Shown piece by piece: positions 61,897 through 64,000 of a DNA stretch of 64,000 bases. The notes below the pieces were generated by a model. The model was not told where the DNA came from. It made no database searches and worked only from the letters and a program-made list of their open reading frames with translations. Each line of letters starts with the position of its first letter. Within the stretch, counting starts at the first letter, position 1. The DNA comes from an uncultured Verrucomicrobia subdivision 3 bacterium. Lineage in GTDB: Bacteria > Verrucomicrobiota > Verrucomicrobiia > Limisphaerales > UBA8199. Where the stretch lies: assembly GCA_903913865.1 (NCBI GenBank), contig CAIWMU010000142.1, positions 1 through 64,000 of the forward strand. Reading direction: 5' to 3'. Position numbers and translations under genes: made by a program.

Positions 61897-63408
61897 TTAC
61901 CGGCTCTGCTTGTCTGGAAGTGCTCCCCGCCAGCCAGTCTTCAGCATGCCAGATAGACGCTCCACTGTTTCACGACTCTCAGGCTTGTCGGCGAGATTCA
62001 CATTTTCCATGGGATCGATGCTATGATCGTAAAGCTCGCAGAAGGCCCGGTTGGTTGAAGGCGATGTCCACCGGATGAAGCGAAAACGATCAGTCCGCAT
62101 CGCACGACCAAATACTTTTCCAATCTCCGGAACGTTTTTGGTGTAAACGCTGAATGCAGCCGTCTTCCAAGGCAGTTGTGGATTTTTCACCAATGGGGAG
62201 AGGCTGATCCCCTCAAGCTCCGGGGGGAGTTTGATGTCGCACAAGGTTGCCAGGGTGGGGTAAATATCGACAAATTCAACAAGGGCGTCGGTCGCTCTAC
62301 CAGCGGAAGACTGCCCGGGAACAGAGAGAATTAACGGTGCACGTGTCGCCATCTCCCAGTTGGTGCGTTTGGTCCATGTGCCATGTTCGCCCAACTGGTA
62401 GCCATGGTCCCCCCAAAGAATGACAACTGTATGGGACCGAAGTCCCAAACGGTCCAGTTCCGCCAGAATGAGGCCCACCTGCGCATCAACATAACTGACC
62501 GAAGCAAAATAGCCATGGACCAACTTTTTGGCCGTCTCCCTGGCGATTGGCCCCTTGGTTGGAATCGACATGTAGCGGCGCAACTCTGCTGAGTCATTGC
62601 TTGCGAAGGCCGGTGCTCCATCCGGGAGAAAATCGTTTGTTGCCAATGGGATAGTGGACGGTTGGTAGTAGTCCCAATACTTCTTCGGCACGACAAAAGG
62701 CAGGTGGGGCCTGTGAAACCCTACGGCCAAAAAGAAGGGTTGCTTACCCATTTCCTTTAGTGCTGCAACCGCGTGTCTGGCGATCTGACCATCAATCAGC
62801 TTTTCGTCCGGAACGTTAGGGTCACCAAAGGGAAGTTCGCCCGAGTGATCTGGTGTGTCTGGATCGACCTCATCAGCCTTGCCATCGCTGGGCCCACCTG
62901 CTTTGCGGTTTGCTTTGGAAGCATTACCCCCGCTGGTGGCTGACCTGGTGCCAGACTTGTCATCCCGCGCGGTATGCCAGGGAGGAACACTCCAGGATTC
63001 CGCGTCATCATGGTTCCCATTTCCGACATGGAAGATCTTTCCGAAGCTGCGGGTTTCGTAACCGGTCTGCTTGAATAGCTGTGGCAGGGTCGTGACGTCG
63101 GGGTTCTTGTCCCTTACGAACGCCTCAAGAGTGTAAACCTTGAGAGTCTCAGGTCGCCGTCCAGTCAAGAGTGAGGATCTGGAAGGATTGCAGAGTGCGA
63201 ACTGGCAGTAGGCACGGTTGAACCGGATGCCCTGACCGGCCAGACGGTCAATGTTTGGGGATTTGACAACACTGTTTCCATAGCAACCCAACTCGGGTCG
63301 CAGATCATCCACCGCGATGAAAAGGACGTTCAACCGATTGGATTCAGCCCCGGAGGACTGGGCTACCCAGTTGATGATCAGGGCGACCAAGAGTGTTGCT
63401 ATTCGCAT
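61897..63408 (-). CDS. Secreted sulfatase (iduronate-2-sulfatase-like)
   Basis: Family S1 sulfatase of 503 aa with signal peptide (about 1-20). Metal-binding AVDDLRPELGCYG (Asp34, Asp35) and maturation motif CNPSR (Cys73 to Arg77) are present; YCQFALCNPSRSSLLTGRRPET and the later ALKEMGKQPFFLAVGFHRPHLPFVVPKKYWD segment are typical of iduronate-2-sulfatase relatives. A Gly/Asp/Lys-rich insertion (about 150-190) is unusual. It differs from the first sulfatase (9727) in subfamily. Likely acts on a sulfated polysaccharide with the other enzymes. Confidence 0.92.
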   Translation of the reverse strand: MRIATLLVALIINWVAQSSGAESNRLNVLFIAVDDLRPELGCYGNSVVKSPNIDRLAGQGIRFNRAYCQFALCNPSRSSLLTGRRPETLKVYTLEAFVRDKNPDVTTLPQLFKQTGYETRSFGKIFHVGNGNHDDAESWSVPPWHTARDDKSGTRSATSGGNASKANRKAGGPSDGKADEVDPDTPDHSGELPFGDPNVPDEKLIDGQIARHAVAALKEMGKQPFFLAVGFHRPHLPFVVPKKYWDYYQPSTIPLATNDFLPDGAPAFASNDSAELRRYMSIPTKGPIARETAKKLVHGYFASVSYVDAQVGLILAELDRLGLRSHTVVILWGDHGYQLGEHGTWTKRTNWEMATRAPLILSVPGQSSAGRATDALVEFVDIYPTLATLCDIKLPPELEGISLSPLVKNPQLPWKTAAFSVYTKNVPEIGKVFGRAMRTDRFRFIRWTSPSTNRAFCELYDHSIDPMENVNLADKPESRETVERLSGMLKTGWRGALPDKQSR

Positions 63409-63435
63409 AATCTAACAAGAGCCAGGGCTGTCGAA

Positions 63436-64000
63436 TTACCGAAGTGCCTTCGAACTTCGTGCCGTATCCTGTGAGAGATCCCAAACATCAAGCCACTTGG
63501 CTCGTTTGACATAGGTGGCATGGCCATCGCAGAAATTCATATTTGCCCCGTCCTTGCCATGGTTATCCTCCTGATCGGGAAAGTTGCTGTTATTGGCTTT
63601 GGCGAACACTACCGGTTCGGTGCTGCCCCTGTCGGCATCAACCATCAAAAAGACCAAAGCGGGAGAAACTTTCTGCCCCAAAAACTGGGGTGAATTCTGA
63701 ATCGAATAGCTGAGAATCGCCTGCTCCGTTTTTTTGGGAGAGGTGATCCCGCTTCCTGTGAACAAGCCAAAAACCTCGTAGCTAAGCCCATTGGCTCCCT
63801 GGGGATTATATGGAGCAAGAATGACGAGATCCTCAAGCACCTGCTCGGTTGATCCCGGTTTTGAGGCCCACTTGTCGGGACGCACAGTGTTCCGGGTGCT
63901 GGGACACGTAAAAACCTTCGTTGCGGAGAGATACTGCGGAAACAGAAAACTCAGATCGTCATCACCCGGCGACCGGTCTGAACCTGCAGGAATGCTGGCG
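63436..64000 (-). CDS. C-terminal part of an H-X9-DG-type pilin-like protein (runs off the window)
   Basis: The gene is open through the right edge, so only its C-terminal ~185 residues are here. The sequence shows LFPQYLSATKVFTCPST and then GKDGANMNFCDGHATYVKR, the H-X9-DG/DUF1559-like C-terminal signature of type II pseudopilin-like proteins abundant in Planctomycetota, Lentisphaerota and Verrucomicrobiota. The prepilin N-terminus lies outside. The track lists the ORF from an internal GTG (63885), but the frame continues upstream. Confidence 0.8.
   Translation of the reverse strand, partial: ASIPAGSDRSPGDDDLSFLFPQYLSATKVFTCPSTRNTVRPDKWASKPGSTEQVLEDLVILAPYNPQGANGLSYEVFGLFTGSGITSPKKTEQAILSYSIQNSPQFLGQKVSPALVFLMVDADRGSTEPVVFAKANNSNFPDQEDNHGKDGANMNFCDGHATYVKRAKWLDVWDLSQDTARSSKALR

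Overview
The window looks like a chromosomal segment of a Verrucomicrobiota bacterium (PVC superphylum), G+C roughly mid-50s %. The evidence is the combination of genes: a Minf_1886-family protein, secreted sulfatases, a GH172 (DUF2961) protein, Tat-exported Gfo/Idh/MocA oxidoreductase and TIM-barrel epimerase-like proteins, a DUF1573/rhodanese/MauE-DoxX operon, a Ycf46-like AAA ATPase, and an H-X9-DG-type pilin-like protein at the right edge. No tRNA, rRNA, CRISPR array, transposase, integrase or phage gene was seen. Assignments come from reading the translated ORFs; no database search was possible.

Layout. 0.2-5.3 kb: flotillin, beta-carbonic anhydrase, LD-carboxypeptidase (S66) and an MFS transporter. 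5.3-9.6 kb: a 40-residue membrane-protein ORF, ClpB, a small lipoprotein and a MiaE-like tRNA hydroxylase. 9.7-13.5 kb: a sulfatase, then an operon of DUF1573 protein, rhodanese and MauE/DoxX membrane protein. 13.6-18.6 kb: a metal-uptake cluster (Cys/His-rich small membrane protein, porin, binding protein, permease, but no ATPase) followed by an FAD monooxygenase. 18.7-28.8 kb: a beta-helix protein with an inserted CBM6-like domain, an orphan nucleoside-type ABC permease, a GH3 glucosidase divergent from a histidine kinase/NarL regulator pair, and a Tat-exported epimerase-like protein. 28.8-33.0 kb: a tightly packed six-gene operon (ECF sigma, small protein, rhomboid-like protein lacking the catalytic residues, PflX-like radical SAM protein, small protein, Ycf46-like AAA ATPase), the best candidate for an undescribed system. 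33.1-40.5 kb: LolA-like protein, small membrane protein, exported oligoendopeptidase F, WYL regulator, seryl-tRNA synthetase, glycogen synthase. 40.7-46.1 kb: sugar locus (binding protein, GH172, epimerase) divergent from a Gfo/Idh/MocA oxidoreductase. 46.3-53.0 kb: aspartate kinase, small ORF plus Minf_1886 protein, tandem M16 peptidase, small membrane protein, DUF362 protein. 53.2-59.9 kb: the complete F1Fo ATP synthase operon (atpBEFHAGDC on the minus strand), with atpH broken by an apparent one-base deletion. 60-64 kb: an exported endonuclease/exonuclease/phosphatase-family protein, a second sulfatase and a truncated pilin-like gene.

How it works together: housekeeping blocks (ATP synthase, serS, glgA, lysC, clpB) are mixed with polysaccharide-use genes (two sulfatases, GH3, GH172, beta-helix/CBM6, epimerases, oxidoreductase, sugar-binding protein), as expected for a free-living, polysaccharide-degrading heterotroph. 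Several regulatory DNA structures can be read directly: promoters whose -10 element ends 6-7 nt before the start codon (clpB, serS, the sugar-binding protein; likely leaderless mRNAs), a 19-bp operator-like palindrome over the GH3 promoter, a strong GC hairpin between atpD and atpC, and an intrinsic terminator after atpC.
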